DNA of 64,000 nt from Dermabacter hominis NBRC 106157 (GCF_001570785.1 NZ_BCSI01000002.1:124001-188000); one strand, 5' to 3'. Positions 36,369 to 44,565 are shown, counted from the stretch's first letter. Notes: a model not told the origin generated them from the sequence alone. Numbers and translations: made by a program.

Positions 36369-37697
36369 TCAGCGGTAGGTGACGAAGATGACCTTCGATG
36401 TCCAGATATCGCGGTGGACGACCTGCTGGCGCGAACGGCTCGCGTCGACAACCTTGCCGTCACCCGCGTAGATGCCCACGTGACCGTAGTTGTTCTGCGT
36501 GAACACGACGAGATCGCCGGGGCGAGCCTCGCTTTCCGAAATGATCGTGCCGGCGAAGGCCTGCTTGCGTGCCGTGCGAGGAATCGAGATGCCGTGTTCG
36601 CGGTACACCTTCGAGGTGAGGCCCGAGCAGTCGAAGCCGGCGGGCGACGAGCCGCCCCACACGTACGGCGTGCCGAGATAATCCTTGGCACTTTCCACGA
36701 TCGCTTGGCCCGAGACATCAGACTGAGCCGAGGTCTTCGGAGCGGGAGCAGGCGCCGCGGTGCTCGCGGCGCGCGATGTCGAGATCTCGACCTTGCCCGC
36801 GTTGAGTTTGTCCCAGGTGCGGGGGCCTACGACGCCGTCGACGCCGATGCCGGCCGACGCCTGGAAGTTGCGTACGGCGTTGCGGGTGGCGCGGCCGAAG
36901 GAGCCGTCGACCTTGATGTCTGCGCCCGCGTTGTTGAGCAGTTTCTGGAGGTCCTTGACGGCGTTGCCGCGGTTGCCTCGGCGGAGTTTCGGCGTGGAGT
37001 TGACCGAGGTGGTGTTCTTGGAGGTTGCGGCCGAGCCGGCGCCCGAGTTGAGCTTGTTCCAGGTGCGGGGGCCTACGACGCCGTCGACGCCGATACCAGC
37101 CGACGACTGGAAGTTACGCACCGCGGTATTCGTATTACGGCCGAAAACGCCGTCTGCCTTGATGTTCGCGCCCGCAGCCTTGAGCATGTTCTGGAGGTTC
37201 ACCACTGCGTTACCGCGAGAACCGGGGCGAAGCTTTGGAGTGTTGTTCACCGCGGTGGGGTTGTTCGCCACGAGGGCCGAACGGGTGCGGGCGCCGACAA
37301 CACCGTCCACACCGATACCAGCCGACGACTGGAACGTGACAACCGCGTTGCGGGTCTTTCGGCCGAAGGAGCCGTCAACGTTAATGCTTGCACCGTGGTG
37401 GTTGAGAAGAGACTGAAGCGCCTGGACGCGCTTGCCGCCGCTTCCGGTACGCAGCGGGCTCGTGCCGAGCGCGGAGATGGACGGAAGCTTGGTGCCTGCC
37501 TGCGACACGGGGCCGCGATGCATGGAAGGTGCTGCATCGGCGGGAGCGAGCCCGAGGCCGGTAGCGGCGGTGGCGGCAACGGCGGTGAGGGCGGCAGCGC
37601 CAACAGCACCCTTGGAAACAGGGGCGAGGAGGCTGCTGTAGTCGATGACGGCGGGGCCTTCGGCACGGTGTGTGCCGCGCTGTGCAGTACGAAGCAT
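36369..37697 (-). CDS. NlpC/P60 peptidoglycan endopeptidase with three PG-binding domains
   Basis: Secreted cell-wall hydrolase of 442 aa. A signal-like segment (GAVGAAALTAVAATAATGLG, cut near ADA) is followed by three PG_binding_1 repeats of about 70-80 residues, each with GxxGxAVxxLQ and FGRxTxxAVxxFQ cores. A Pro/Ala linker leads to the NlpC/P60 domain with the catalytic Cys in FDCSGLTSKVY and His in YGHVGIYAG. It cleaves stem-peptide bonds, typically D-Glu-to-diamino acid. The start at 37697 lies 5 nt after a probable c-di-AMP riboswitch, and a strong terminator follows. Confidence 0.92.
   Translation of the reverse strand: MLRTAQRGTHRAEGPAVIDYSSLLAPVSKGAVGAAALTAVAATAATGLGLAPADAAPSMHRGPVSQAGTKLPSISALGTSPLRTGSGGKRVQALQSLLNHHGASINVDGSFGRKTRNAVVTFQSSAGIGVDGVVGARTRSALVANNPTAVNNTPKLRPGSRGNAVVNLQNMLKAAGANIKADGVFGRNTNTAVRNFQSSAGIGVDGVVGPRTWNKLNSGAGSAATSKNTTSVNSTPKLRRGNRGNAVKDLQKLLNNAGADIKVDGSFGRATRNAVRNFQASAGIGVDGVVGPRTWDKLNAGKVEISTSRAASTAAPAPAPKTSAQSDVSGQAIVESAKDYLGTPYVWGGSSPAGFDCSGLTSKVYREHGISIPRTARKQAFAGTIISESEARPGDLVVFTQNNYGHVGIYAGDGKVVDASRSRQQVVHRDIWTSKVIFVTYR
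36801..37118. repeat. Near-identical DNA repeats inside the PG-binding domains
   Basis: About 70 bp encoding the end of a PG-binding domain (from GTTGAGTTTGTCCCAGGTGC) recurs at roughly 37049-37118 with few changes. A more diverged copy lies near 37290. The high DNA identity suggests recent domain duplication or conversion. Confidence 0.6.
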
Positions 37698-37702
37698 AGA
37701 GA

Positions 37703-37811
37703 GCAACTTTCCTACCCTCGCGATTGGTGTCCGCACCAATTCCCGCCACAGGGTGCACATCGAGGAAGCTCCCCCCGAAGTGACGGGATGCGATTGCGGG
37801 GGGCAAGTCAC
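37703..37811 (-). promoter_or_regulatory. Probable c-di-AMP (ydaO/yuaA) riboswitch
   Basis: Minus-strand leader of the NlpC gene. I see the AATCGCATCC... and TTCGGGGGGAGC boxes at the 5' side, GGCGGGAATT leading into a 7-bp hairpin (ATTGGTG/CACCAAT) and then GAGGGTAGGAA. These resemble the conserved ydaO blocks (TCGCAGCC, CGGGGGAACC, GGTGAATC, GGTAGG). The ends GUGACUU (37805-37811) and AAGUUGC (37703-37709) can pair as P1. The family is known to control wall hydrolases in actinobacteria. The only ribosome site (AGGAAAG) is inside the 3' strand, suggesting translational control. Confidence 0.6.
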
Positions 37812-38035
37812 GTGCATGACTCGCGCTCCACATTAGGTGAGGGGTAGGGGTCTTGGGGACTCTCAGGAATCAATCAGGAGCCCAAATTTGCCAAACTTTT
37901 ACTGATATTTGCCCATAGTAATGCCGTGGCGGCTTTTCAAAAAAACTCCAGCGTGGTAGTTACATCGATGTAATTTCATGGTGTGTATTCATGCTAAAGG
38001 TGCTCGAATAAGGGCATTAGGAAACTGGAAATGGG
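37812..38035. other. Intergenic region with a palindrome
   Basis: AT-richer gap between the riboswitch and the tRNA terminator, presumably holding the NlpC promoter on the minus strand. TTGAAA followed 17 nt later by TATGGG is a weak candidate. It contains the 14-bp palindrome described separately. No ORF. Confidence 0.4.
37960..37973. promoter_or_regulatory. 14-bp perfect palindrome, possible operator
   Basis: TTACATCGATGTAA, in AT-rich DNA upstream of the NlpC gene. Dyad symmetry and length fit a dimeric repressor site, but the regulator is unknown. Confidence 0.4.
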
Positions 38036-38070
38036 GAAAGAAAAAGCCCCCGCCGAAGCGGAGGCTTTTG
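38036..38070 (-). terminator. Terminator of the tRNA-Pro gene
   Basis: On the minus strand AAAAGCCTCCGC-TTCG-GCGGGGGCTTTTT: a GC-rich stem extended by A/T pairs with a UUCG loop and a T-run, directly after the tRNA 3' end. Confidence 0.85.
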
Positions 38071-38074
38071 CTGG

Positions 38075-38151
<77 letters not shown>

Positions 38152-38265
38152 AAAACGCCGCGGAAACCGTGAAAGGCCCGCGAACCTCATCAACTATAGC
38201 GCCTCTGCGCGTCATGAAGCGAATCGATGTGGCGTGATCGCCACCACCGTGCCGAGCGCCGAGCT

Positions 38266-39201
38266 CTAGGTCAGGCGAGGCTTGAGAGTGAGGAGCGTGA
38301 CCTCCGGCCGGTTTGCAAAACGCATGTTGTAGAAGGGGCTCGCTCCAATACCGCCACTGACGTGCAGCGGAACGCCTCGATGGACACTGAGTCCTTTTGC
38401 CTGTGAACGGTGAAGATCGCAATTCGTCACGATCGCGCCAAAATACGGAAGCGCAAGCTGGCCACCGTGAGTGTGCCCCGCGAAAATGAGGTCGCACCCA
38501 TCGTCGACAAACTGGTCAAGCACGCGCTTATAGGGCGCATGGGTGACGCCAATCTTGACGGAAGGCCGAGTGCCCCTGGCAGCACACGCCGGATCGACCG
38601 GGGGAAACTCGTCGTGCTCAAGGTGAGGGTCATCGACCCCGACAACCTCCACGTCGCAGCCCGGAAGCTCGAGGAGGGCTCGAGCGTTCGAAACATTCGT
38701 CCATCCGCCAGCGGTCAATTTCGCCACCAGCCGTTCGACCTCGAGCGGCTCATTCTGAACGCCATCACGGAAGTTCTTTGGCCTGGGATCGCGAAGGAGG
38801 TAGCGGAAAATGTTTCGCTTCCCCGCTGCGTATTTGTCGTTGGAGCCGAGGGCCAAAAGCCCCGGGCGTTCGAGGAGAGGCGCGATATCGCGTGCGATGG
38901 CATCGATAGCATCTTCGCTGGCCACGTTGTCGCCGGTATTGACGACGAGATCGGGCTCAAGCGAAGCGAGGCTTCGCAAAAATTCACGCTTCTTCGTTTG
39001 CTCTGGAAGCAAGTGTGCATCCGACATATGGAGCACGCGGATTGGCTGAGCCCCGGAAGGGAGAACGTGCAGGTCGAGTGCACGGATTTCGAAAAGGTTA
39101 ATCTCGATGTGGCGGGCCCACACGTGGGCTGCCGCAGCGGTTCCGACGGCTGCAAGCGCGCCGGCGCCGCCAATGAGAGCGAGTGGCTTCGCGCTAGTCA
39201 C
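38266..39201 (-). CDS. Membrane-anchored metallophosphoesterase
   Basis: Calcineurin-type phosphoesterase with a dinuclear metal site: MSDAHL (D, H), VVNTGDNVAS (D), GSNDKY (N, D variant of GNH), GVDDPHL and FAGHTHGGQL (last His pair). A hydrophobic N-terminal segment (LALIGGAGALAAVGTAAAA) should tether it to the membrane facing out. I prefer GTG 39201, which has GAGGAG 10 nt upstream and only 8 bp overlap with ponA; ATG 39237 is the alternative. In mycobacteria an orthologous gene also follows ponA2. Substrate unknown. Confidence 0.88.
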   Translation of the reverse strand: MTSAKPLALIGGAGALAAVGTAAAAHVWARHIEINLFEIRALDLHVLPSGAQPIRVLHMSDAHLLPEQTKKREFLRSLASLEPDLVVNTGDNVASEDAIDAIARDIAPLLERPGLLALGSNDKYAAGKRNIFRYLLRDPRPKNFRDGVQNEPLEVERLVAKLTAGGWTNVSNARALLELPGCDVEVVGVDDPHLEHDEFPPVDPACAARGTRPSVKIGVTHAPYKRVLDQFVDDGCDLIFAGHTHGGQLALPYFGAIVTNCDLHRSQAKGLSVHRGVPLHVSGGIGASPFYNMRFANRPEVTLLTLKPRLT

Positions 39202-41653
39202 CGGGGTAGAACTCCTCGTACTCGGTGTAGTCGTCATAATCAGGATCGCCAGGGTAGACGTAAATATAGCCGTCGCTATCGGGGACGCGCTCTTTCACCG
39301 GCGCCGTTTCCGCACGCGCAGCATTGGTGTCACTGTTTCCCTGGTTGGTGTCATTCCCGTTTCCCTGGTTGGTGTCATTCCTGTCGGGCTGCGCGGGAGC
39401 TGGAGTTTTCGGGGCCTGCGGCTGATCCGTTGGACCCTCTTCGCTTGAGCCTCCGGAATCCCGCGTTGGCGGGGCGGATTGGACGCCCTGGGGCTTCGGC
39501 GGGAACGGAAGCGAGGGAAGCCCCTCGTGGGCTTTGATCATGAACTCTTGCCACGTGGGAAGCGAGACCGTACTGCCCCACACGTTGCCTACGAGGCGCT
39601 GCCCATCGACCTTCACGCCGGTGGGCCGACGGTTGGAGGTGGGGTTGCCGAACCACACCGCGGTGGAGAGGTTCTTCGTGAAGCCTACGTACCACGTGTG
39701 ATACTGCCGCCCCGAGGTTCCGGTCTTACCGCCGGCATCGTGGCCGGGGATCGTCTTGCCCTTGCCCGTACCCTTCGGGTCCGAAAGCCCCTGCATGAGG
39801 GTCCATGCCACGGCGTTCGCAACCTCGGGCTTGATGGCTTGAGTGCATTCCGAGCTCGTGAACGGAAGCTCCTTGCCGTTGCGGTCAATCACTGCTTCAA
39901 TCGGCTGCGGCTTGCAGTACTTACCTTCGGCCGCAAACGCGGCGTATGCAGCGGCCATGCTCACGGCGGGGATGTTAATCTCGCCGATGACCTGCGATGC
40001 CGGGGAGAGGTTCGTTCCGAACATATCGTTAACGGACTTTTCCTTGAGCTTCGGGTCCGCGTCGTCCCAGTTACCCGGGACCGCGCCGAGGGTACGCGCG
40101 GTATCAGCGATGTTGCACAGATCGGTGCGCAGCGCGATGTTGGCGTACGCCGTATTGATCGAGAACTTGGTGGCGTCGAGAACGCTCATGGAGCCGTGGA
40201 TGTCTCGACCGGCGTCCTTAAGACGCCACCCCGTGCCCGAGCGCCAGCGGCCTTTCTTGAGGCAGTGCGCAGGGAAGTTGTTGAACGTGTTCGAGCCACG
40301 CGGCACGGAGTTCCAGATCGAGCCGCCGTCGCTCAAGAATGTCGTGAGAACGAATGGCTTGAAGGTCGAGCCCACAGGGAAGCCGTTTCCGCCGCCAAGA
40401 TAGCTGGGGGCCGTGTAGTTGAGTGAGGTCTCGCCGGGCTTTGCGTCCTTATAGGGATTGAAGGTGCGGTTTTGTGCCATGACCCGCACCTTGCCCGAGC
40501 CGGGCTCGACGCTCACGATCGCGTGACCGAACCCAGACTCGGAATCCGCGGGAACTTTGCGGTTCACGATGTCTTGGGCGATCTTCTGGCGGGCGGGATC
40601 GAGGGTCGTTTTGATCGTGAGACCGCCGCCATAGAGGAGCCTGCGGCGTTCCTCTTTAGTTTTGCCGAATTTCGGGTCACGCATAAGCGTGCGCGTGACG
40701 TAATCGCAGAAGAAGCCGTTGCCTCCGGCGGTCGAGCAACCCGCGCGTGCGTCGGTAATCTTGAGCATGTCCTCGATCGGCTGCTCTTTGGAGGTTTCGT
40801 ATTCCTCCTTGTTGATGTAGCCAAGCTGGTACATGTCGTAGAGCACTTGGTTGCGCCGTTTGAGGGCGTTTTTCGGATGCTTGACCGGGTCGTTTCCGTT
40901 CGGGGAGTTGGTGATACCGGCAAGCAAGGCTGCTTCGCCCGGCGTCAAATCTTCCGCGCTCTTGGAGAAGTAGTGCTGGGCTGCGGTCTCGACCCCATAC
41001 TGAGAAGGCCCGAACTGCGCTACGTTGAGATAGCCGTTGAGGATTTCGTCCTTGCTCCACTTTTTCTCAAGGGAGATGGCGATCTTGGCCTCGCGGAGTT
41101 TCCTAATGAGCGAGGATTCGGTCGCTGCCTTAATCGCCTCGTCATCGCCGCGCTGGAAAGCGTCCATGAGCAGAGCGTTCTTCACGTACTGCTGGGTGAG
41201 GGTCGATCCGCCCTGAAGGCTCTTTCCGGAGAGGTTGGAGACGAGGGCGCGGAACGTTCCCTGCGGGTCGAACCCGTTGTGCTGGTAGAAGCGGCGGTCC
41301 TCGACCGCCACTACGGCGTGCTGAAGATCTTCGTCGATCTTGTCGAGCGGCACCATGACGCGGTTCTCGGAGTAGAAGGTCGCGAGCAGGCTGCCATCGG
41401 CCGCCTCGATGCGTGAGGCCTCGTTGAGGGGCGCGACGTCGAGCTCACTCGGGAGGGAGTTAAAGAGGTTCGCGCCATCTTTCGCGGCGGCCGACATCGC
41501 GGTCACGACAGGAAGGAAGAAGGCGGCAAGCAGCACGCCGGCGAGAAGACACACGGCGAGCAAGCCGCCCACGCCCGTGACGGCTTGGGTGAGAGTGGTG
41601 GTCGGTTCGTTCGAATTCGACCGAACCATTGGCTCCTGCTGAGACTGAGGCAT
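39194..41653 (-). CDS. Bifunctional class A penicillin-binding protein
   Basis: Peptidoglycan glycosyltransferase and transpeptidase, about 819 aa, PonA2-like by synteny. A short cytosolic tail and one helix (AVTGVGGLLAVCLLAGVLLA) lead to the GT51 domain with AVEDRRFYQHNGFDPQGTFR and GGSTLTQQYVKN. The transpeptidase follows, with GSTFKPF (SxxK), FSINTAYAN (SxN) and KTGTSG. The C-terminus is a long disordered Pro/Asn-rich tail ending in an acidic, Tyr-rich stretch, with no PASTA domain visible. ATG 41653 is 6 nt after TAGGGT with no ribosome site. Divergent from whiB. Confidence 0.93.
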   Translation of the reverse strand: MPQSQQEPMVRSNSNEPTTTLTQAVTGVGGLLAVCLLAGVLLAAFFLPVVTAMSAAAKDGANLFNSLPSELDVAPLNEASRIEAADGSLLATFYSENRVMVPLDKIDEDLQHAVVAVEDRRFYQHNGFDPQGTFRALVSNLSGKSLQGGSTLTQQYVKNALLMDAFQRGDDEAIKAATESSLIRKLREAKIAISLEKKWSKDEILNGYLNVAQFGPSQYGVETAAQHYFSKSAEDLTPGEAALLAGITNSPNGNDPVKHPKNALKRRNQVLYDMYQLGYINKEEYETSKEQPIEDMLKITDARAGCSTAGGNGFFCDYVTRTLMRDPKFGKTKEERRRLLYGGGLTIKTTLDPARQKIAQDIVNRKVPADSESGFGHAIVSVEPGSGKVRVMAQNRTFNPYKDAKPGETSLNYTAPSYLGGGNGFPVGSTFKPFVLTTFLSDGGSIWNSVPRGSNTFNNFPAHCLKKGRWRSGTGWRLKDAGRDIHGSMSVLDATKFSINTAYANIALRTDLCNIADTARTLGAVPGNWDDADPKLKEKSVNDMFGTNLSPASQVIGEINIPAVSMAAAYAAFAAEGKYCKPQPIEAVIDRNGKELPFTSSECTQAIKPEVANAVAWTLMQGLSDPKGTGKGKTIPGHDAGGKTGTSGRQYHTWYVGFTKNLSTAVWFGNPTSNRRPTGVKVDGQRLVGNVWGSTVSLPTWQEFMIKAHEGLPSLPFPPKPQGVQSAPPTRDSGGSSEEGPTDQPQAPKTPAPAQPDRNDTNQGNGNDTNQGNSDTNAARAETAPVKERVPDSDGYIYVYPGDPDYDDYTEYEEFYPGD
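39335..39382. repeat. Two tandem 24-bp units in the ponA tail
   Basis: GTTTCCCTGGTTGGTGTCAT units at 39335 and 39359 encode a DTNQGNGN octapeptide repeat in the disordered tail. A partial third unit precedes them. Confidence 0.75.
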
Positions 41654-41659
41654 GTCCAC

Positions 41660-41665
41660 ACCCTA
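41660..41665 (-). promoter_or_regulatory. Putative -10 box of ponA (leaderless)
   Basis: TAGGGT on the minus strand 6 nt before ATG 41653. Confidence 0.4.
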
Positions 41666-41724
41666 CTAAGGCGGGCGCCCAAAGGGCAGTATCGCGTGTG
41701 TGAAAGTTGTGGGGAGACCTCGAA

Positions 41725-41754
41725 TTGGGGGTCGCGTCACACTTTTATTAGTAT
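41725..41754 (+). promoter_or_regulatory. Putative promoter of whiB
   Basis: TTGGGG, 18-nt spacer, TAGTAT (41749-41754), followed by about 45 nt of leader and a GGGAGG ribosome site before the GTG at 41801. Confidence 0.5.
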
Positions 41755-41800
41755 GGAGTCACGCCAAAATTCGAAGTGAGTCAATCCGGGAGGTGCGGCA

Positions 41801-42106
41801 GTGAGCGTGGGCAGCGTTGACACGATTCACGACACGCGGCATTGGGCGGCCCAAGGGGCGTGTGCGAGCCTCAATCCCGAAGAATTTTTCGTGCAGGGTG
41901 CCGATCAACACAAGGCCAAAGTGGTGTGCCGTTCATGCCCCGTGCTCAACCAGTGCCTTGCCGACGCGCTCGACAACCGCATTGAATTCGGTGTGTGGGG
42001 CGGCATGACGGAACGCGAACGGCGCCGCCTCCTTCGCGAACACCCGGGGGTCACATCGTGGCTGCCCGTGCTCGAGAACCGGAAAGGTTCAAGCGCCCCC
42101 CGCTAA
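41801..42106 (+). CDS. WhiB-family iron-sulfur regulator
   Basis: 101-aa WhiB-like protein. Four cysteines (GACASL, then VCRSCPVLNQC) bind a 4Fe-4S cluster, and the GVWGGMTERERRRL turn and basic helix contact sigma factor and DNA. By position next to ponA and the metallophosphoesterase it corresponds to the mycobacterial WhiB4 neighbourhood, though the protein alone does not settle the subtype. GTG start with GGGAGG 7 nt upstream. It probably senses redox state or NO. Confidence 0.92.
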   Translation: MSVGSVDTIHDTRHWAAQGACASLNPEEFFVQGADQHKAKVVCRSCPVLNQCLADALDNRIEFGVWGGMTERERRRLLREHPGVTSWLPVLENRKGSSAPR

Positions 42107-42109
42107 GCT
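42104..42109 (+). promoter_or_regulatory. Putative -10 box of the DUF4177 gene (leaderless)
   Basis: TAAGCT overlapping the whiB stop codon, 6 nt before ATG 42116. No ribosome site. Confidence 0.45.
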
Positions 42110-42115
42110 GGGTGC

Positions 42116-42292
42116 ATGGCTACGATTCACAAGTGGGAATACCTCACGACACCGCTGCTGATCCACAACACCAAGGCGATCCTGGACAATTTCGGCTCCG
42201 ATGGTTGGGAGCTTGTCCAAATCATCCAGGGGCCGCAAGGGCCCGAATCTCTCGTTGCTTATTTCAAACGACCCATCACTGAAGGAGCCTGA
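42116..42292 (+). CDS. DUF4177-type small protein
   Basis: 58 aa, MATIHKWEYLTTPLLIHNTK to a TGA at 42290. The WEY...NxFGxDGWELV core is that of DUF4177 proteins. It lies directly ahead of ridA, as in mycobacteria. No membrane segment. It is short enough to be missed by length cut-offs, but the motif, the leaderless -10 and the synteny make it a solid gene. Function unknown. Confidence 0.85.
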   Translation: MATIHKWEYLTTPLLIHNTKAILDNFGSDGWELVQIIQGPQGPESLVAYFKRPITEGA

Positions 42293-42298
42293 TTTCCT

Positions 42299-42760
42299 AT
42301 GAGTACCGTCGAACAAAAGCTCAGCGAGCGCGGTCTTTCCCTCCCGGAGGTGGCAAAGCCCGTGGCCGCCTACGTTCCCGCCGTTGTGACCGGGAATTTC
42401 GTGCAGACCTCCGGTCAGCTGCCGCTCGTGGGCGGCAAGCTCGAGGTGACCGGCAAGGTAGGTGCCGAGGTTGAGGCTGAGGAAGCGAAGAAGGAAGCTG
42501 AGAAGGCCACCCTCAACGCCCTGGCCGCGATCAAGGCTGAGATCGGGGATCTCGACCGCATCACGCGCGTCATCAAGGTGACGGGTTATGTCGCGTCGGC
42601 TCCCGGATTCACGGCGCAGCCCGGCGTTATCAATGGCGCGAGCGAGCTGCTCGGTGACGTCCTCGGTGAGGCTGGTTCGCATTCGCGCGCGGCCGTCGGC
42701 GTTGCGGCTCTTCCGCTCGATGCATCCGTTGAGGTGGATCTTCTCGTGGAGTTCCGCTAG
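42299..42760 (+). CDS. RidA-family protein (YjgF/L-PSP)
   Basis: 153 aa. RidA proteins hydrolyse reactive enamine/imine intermediates of PLP enzymes; some actinobacterial members have other roles. TGNFVQTSGQLPLVGGKL is the N-terminal hallmark, and GSHSRAAVGVAALPLDASVEVD holds the conserved Arg near the C-terminus. A GGAG site lies in the DUF4177 3' end, 6 bp away, and the MBL hydrolase follows after 2 nt, so these form one unit. Confidence 0.9.
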   Translation: MSTVEQKLSERGLSLPEVAKPVAAYVPAVVTGNFVQTSGQLPLVGGKLEVTGKVGAEVEAEEAKKEAEKATLNALAAIKAEIGDLDRITRVIKVTGYVASAPGFTAQPGVINGASELLGDVLGEAGSHSRAAVGVAALPLDASVEVDLLVEFR

Positions 42761-42762
42761 TC

Positions 42763-43608
42763 ATGCAGCGCGAGCCCGATTCTTCCGGCGTGCGCCTTTC
42801 GTGGGTGCTCGCCCCGAATGCAGGGCCGCGAACGCTTGATGGCACGCGCACATACATCTTTACTGCGGAGCGCACCGTGTGGATCGTCGATCCCGGTCCC
42901 GCAGCGCGTGCACATGCGCAAGCTGTCGTCGACGCGGTGGTCGCTACCGGCGCCCGCCGCGTTGGCGGCATCATTGTGACGCATCATCACGAGGGGCACA
43001 CTGGCGCGACGTCGATGGTGCGGCGAGCCCTTAGCTCCGCAACCGGCATCACTGTTCCCCTGTGGGCTGCGGAACCCGCCCTGGTACCCGGCGCGGCGCC
43101 GGTTCCGAGCGAGATTTCTATCGACGGGCGTGTCGTGGCCGATGTTCTCCATCTCCCGGGGCACACCGCCGATTCGATCGGCCTGCTCCTCGAGGGCGGG
43201 GAGTTCCTCACGGGAGACACACTCCTCGGTGGGGCGCCGAGTGTGGTGGGCGAGGACTGCACGCTCCACGAGTACCTCCAGTGCCTCAACATCATTCGCG
43301 TGATGTGCATGGACGGCCGCATTTCGGGTCTCTATCCCGGTCACGGTGACCCGATCGAGGCTCCTCACGAGGCGCTCGTTGCGTCGCAAGAAGCGCTCGC
43401 GTACTGGCGCGAACGGCTCGAGCGCGTAAGGCAGGTGCGTGAGCGCGGGGTTCTTACGGTGCGGCGAATATGCGACGAGATTGACGGGGGCGAGCTCGCT
43501 GCGTTGAAAGACGATGGCGCGAGCGCGGACGATGTCGCGCTTTACCGCGAAGGCGCTGAGCGCAACATTCGCGCGGCGCTCGAATACATCACGGGCACGG
43601 ATCGGTAG
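42763..43608 (+). CDS. MBL-fold hydrolase lacking one metal Asp
   Basis: 281-aa metallo-beta-lactamase-fold protein, RNase Z/LACTB2-like. The main motif reads VTHHHEGHTG: the HxHxDH Asp, a ligand of the second zinc, is Gly here. The later ligands look present: LPGHTADS, FLTGDTLLGG and LYPGHGDPIE. The C-terminal helical region (LTVRRICDEIDGGELAALKD) matches the LACTB2-like winged end. It belongs to the ridA unit. Likely a mono-zinc or altered enzyme; substrate unknown. Confidence 0.87.
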   Translation: MQREPDSSGVRLSWVLAPNAGPRTLDGTRTYIFTAERTVWIVDPGPAARAHAQAVVDAVVATGARRVGGIIVTHHHEGHTGATSMVRRALSSATGITVPLWAAEPALVPGAAPVPSEISIDGRVVADVLHLPGHTADSIGLLLEGGEFLTGDTLLGGAPSVVGEDCTLHEYLQCLNIIRVMCMDGRISGLYPGHGDPIEAPHEALVASQEALAYWRERLERVRQVRERGVLTVRRICDEIDGGELAALKDDGASADDVALYREGAERNIRAALEYITGTDR

Positions 43609-43659
43609 GAGCGAAAAGGCGAGCACCGAGCAGCCCAAGGGGGGGGCGAGAAATAGAGG

Positions 43660-43692
43660 AAGGGAGCGACCCGCAAGCGGGGCCGCTCCCTT
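43660..43692. terminator. Hairpin between convergent MBL and crp genes
   Basis: AAGGGAGCG...CGCTCCCTT forms a 9-bp outer stem with a GC-rich inner stem around GCAAGC. It could serve both genes; on the plus strand only a short TTCGTG follows, so strength is uncertain. Confidence 0.6.
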
Positions 43693-43724
43693 CGTGCTGT
43701 CTGTACCGTGTGACAGGTGAGCGC

Positions 43725-44402
43725 TTAGCGTGCGCGGCGGCGCAGACGCTCGATGTCGAGGAGCAGCACTGCGCGGGCCTCGAGGCGAATCCAGTTGCGG
43801 TGTGCGAAGTCGGCAAGTGCCTTGTTCACGGTTTCACGCGAAGCTCCAACGAGCTGCGCGAGCTCTTCCTGCGTGAGGCCGTGGGAGACCATGATGCCCT
43901 CGTCGCTCTGGCGGCCGAAGCGCTGAGCGAGGTCGAGCAGGTTCTTGGCGACGCGACCGGGGACGTCCGCGAACACGAGGTCCGCGAGTGAGTCGTTGGT
44001 CTTGCGCAGGCGGCGTGCAAGCGAAGCGAGGAGGTGGCGGGCCACCTCGGGGCGCTGCGCGAGAACGCGGTACAGATCCTGCTGGGAGAGGGAGTAGAGG
44101 GTCGTCTCAGCAACGGCGGTTGCCGTGGCGTTACGCGGTGCCGGGTCGAAAAGCGAAAGCTCGCCGAGGGTTTCGCCCGGGCCGAGCACGGCGAGGAGGT
44201 TTTCACGGCCATCGCCCGAAGCGTGGCCAACCTTGATCTTGCCGCTCGCGATGATGAACAGGCGGTCGCCCTGATCGCCTTCGCGGAACACGACGGAGCC
44301 TCGGTGGAAATCCTCCTGAGTCATCGAGTCAAGGACAGCCTGCTTGCCGTCGTCATCGAGCGCGGCAAAAAGCGGTGCTGAACGAACGATGTTCTCGTCC
44401 AC
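43725..44402 (-). CDS. Crp/Fnr-family regulator, GlxR/Crp type
   Basis: 225 aa from GTG 44402 (AGGAGG 4 nt upstream). The cyclic-nucleotide-binding domain has FREGDQGDRLFIIASGKIKV and GETLGELSLFDPAPRNATATA, whose GELS and R-N-A-T equivalents match the cAMP pocket of actinobacterial Crp. The C-terminal helix-turn-helix is LTQEELAQLVGASRETVNKAL. Probably a global cAMP-responsive regulator, as in mycobacteria and corynebacteria. It is divergent from nth, which is also its mycobacterial neighbour. Confidence 0.92.
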   Translation of the reverse strand: MDENIVRSAPLFAALDDDGKQAVLDSMTQEDFHRGSVVFREGDQGDRLFIIASGKIKVGHASGDGRENLLAVLGPGETLGELSLFDPAPRNATATAVAETTLYSLSQQDLYRVLAQRPEVARHLLASLARRLRKTNDSLADLVFADVPGRVAKNLLDLAQRFGRQSDEGIMVSHGLTQEELAQLVGASRETVNKALADFAHRNWIRLEARAVLLLDIERLRRRAR

Positions 44403-44553
44403 GGTTCCTCCTGGGGTTGCGCTGGTGTAGCGGAAAATTGTGGGGTGTGCGACGCGCACACGCGTCCTCCTTAACAGTAATACCTGATCTGTGACGGGGC
44501 CCAGGGAATTCCCGAAACTCCCCTTGCTATTTCTGCTTGGCTGGACACGCGTG

Positions 44554-44559
44554 CACAAT
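44554..44559 (+). promoter_or_regulatory. Putative -10 box of nth (leaderless)
   Basis: CACAAT 6 nt before ATG 44566, with TTTCTG 18 nt further upstream as a weak -35. Confidence 0.4.
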
Positions 44560-44565
44560 GGCAGC

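Noticed and set aside
36801-37360. CRISPR-like repeats
   Set aside because: The repeats are in-frame protein domains of the NlpC hydrolase, with no spacers or cas genes.
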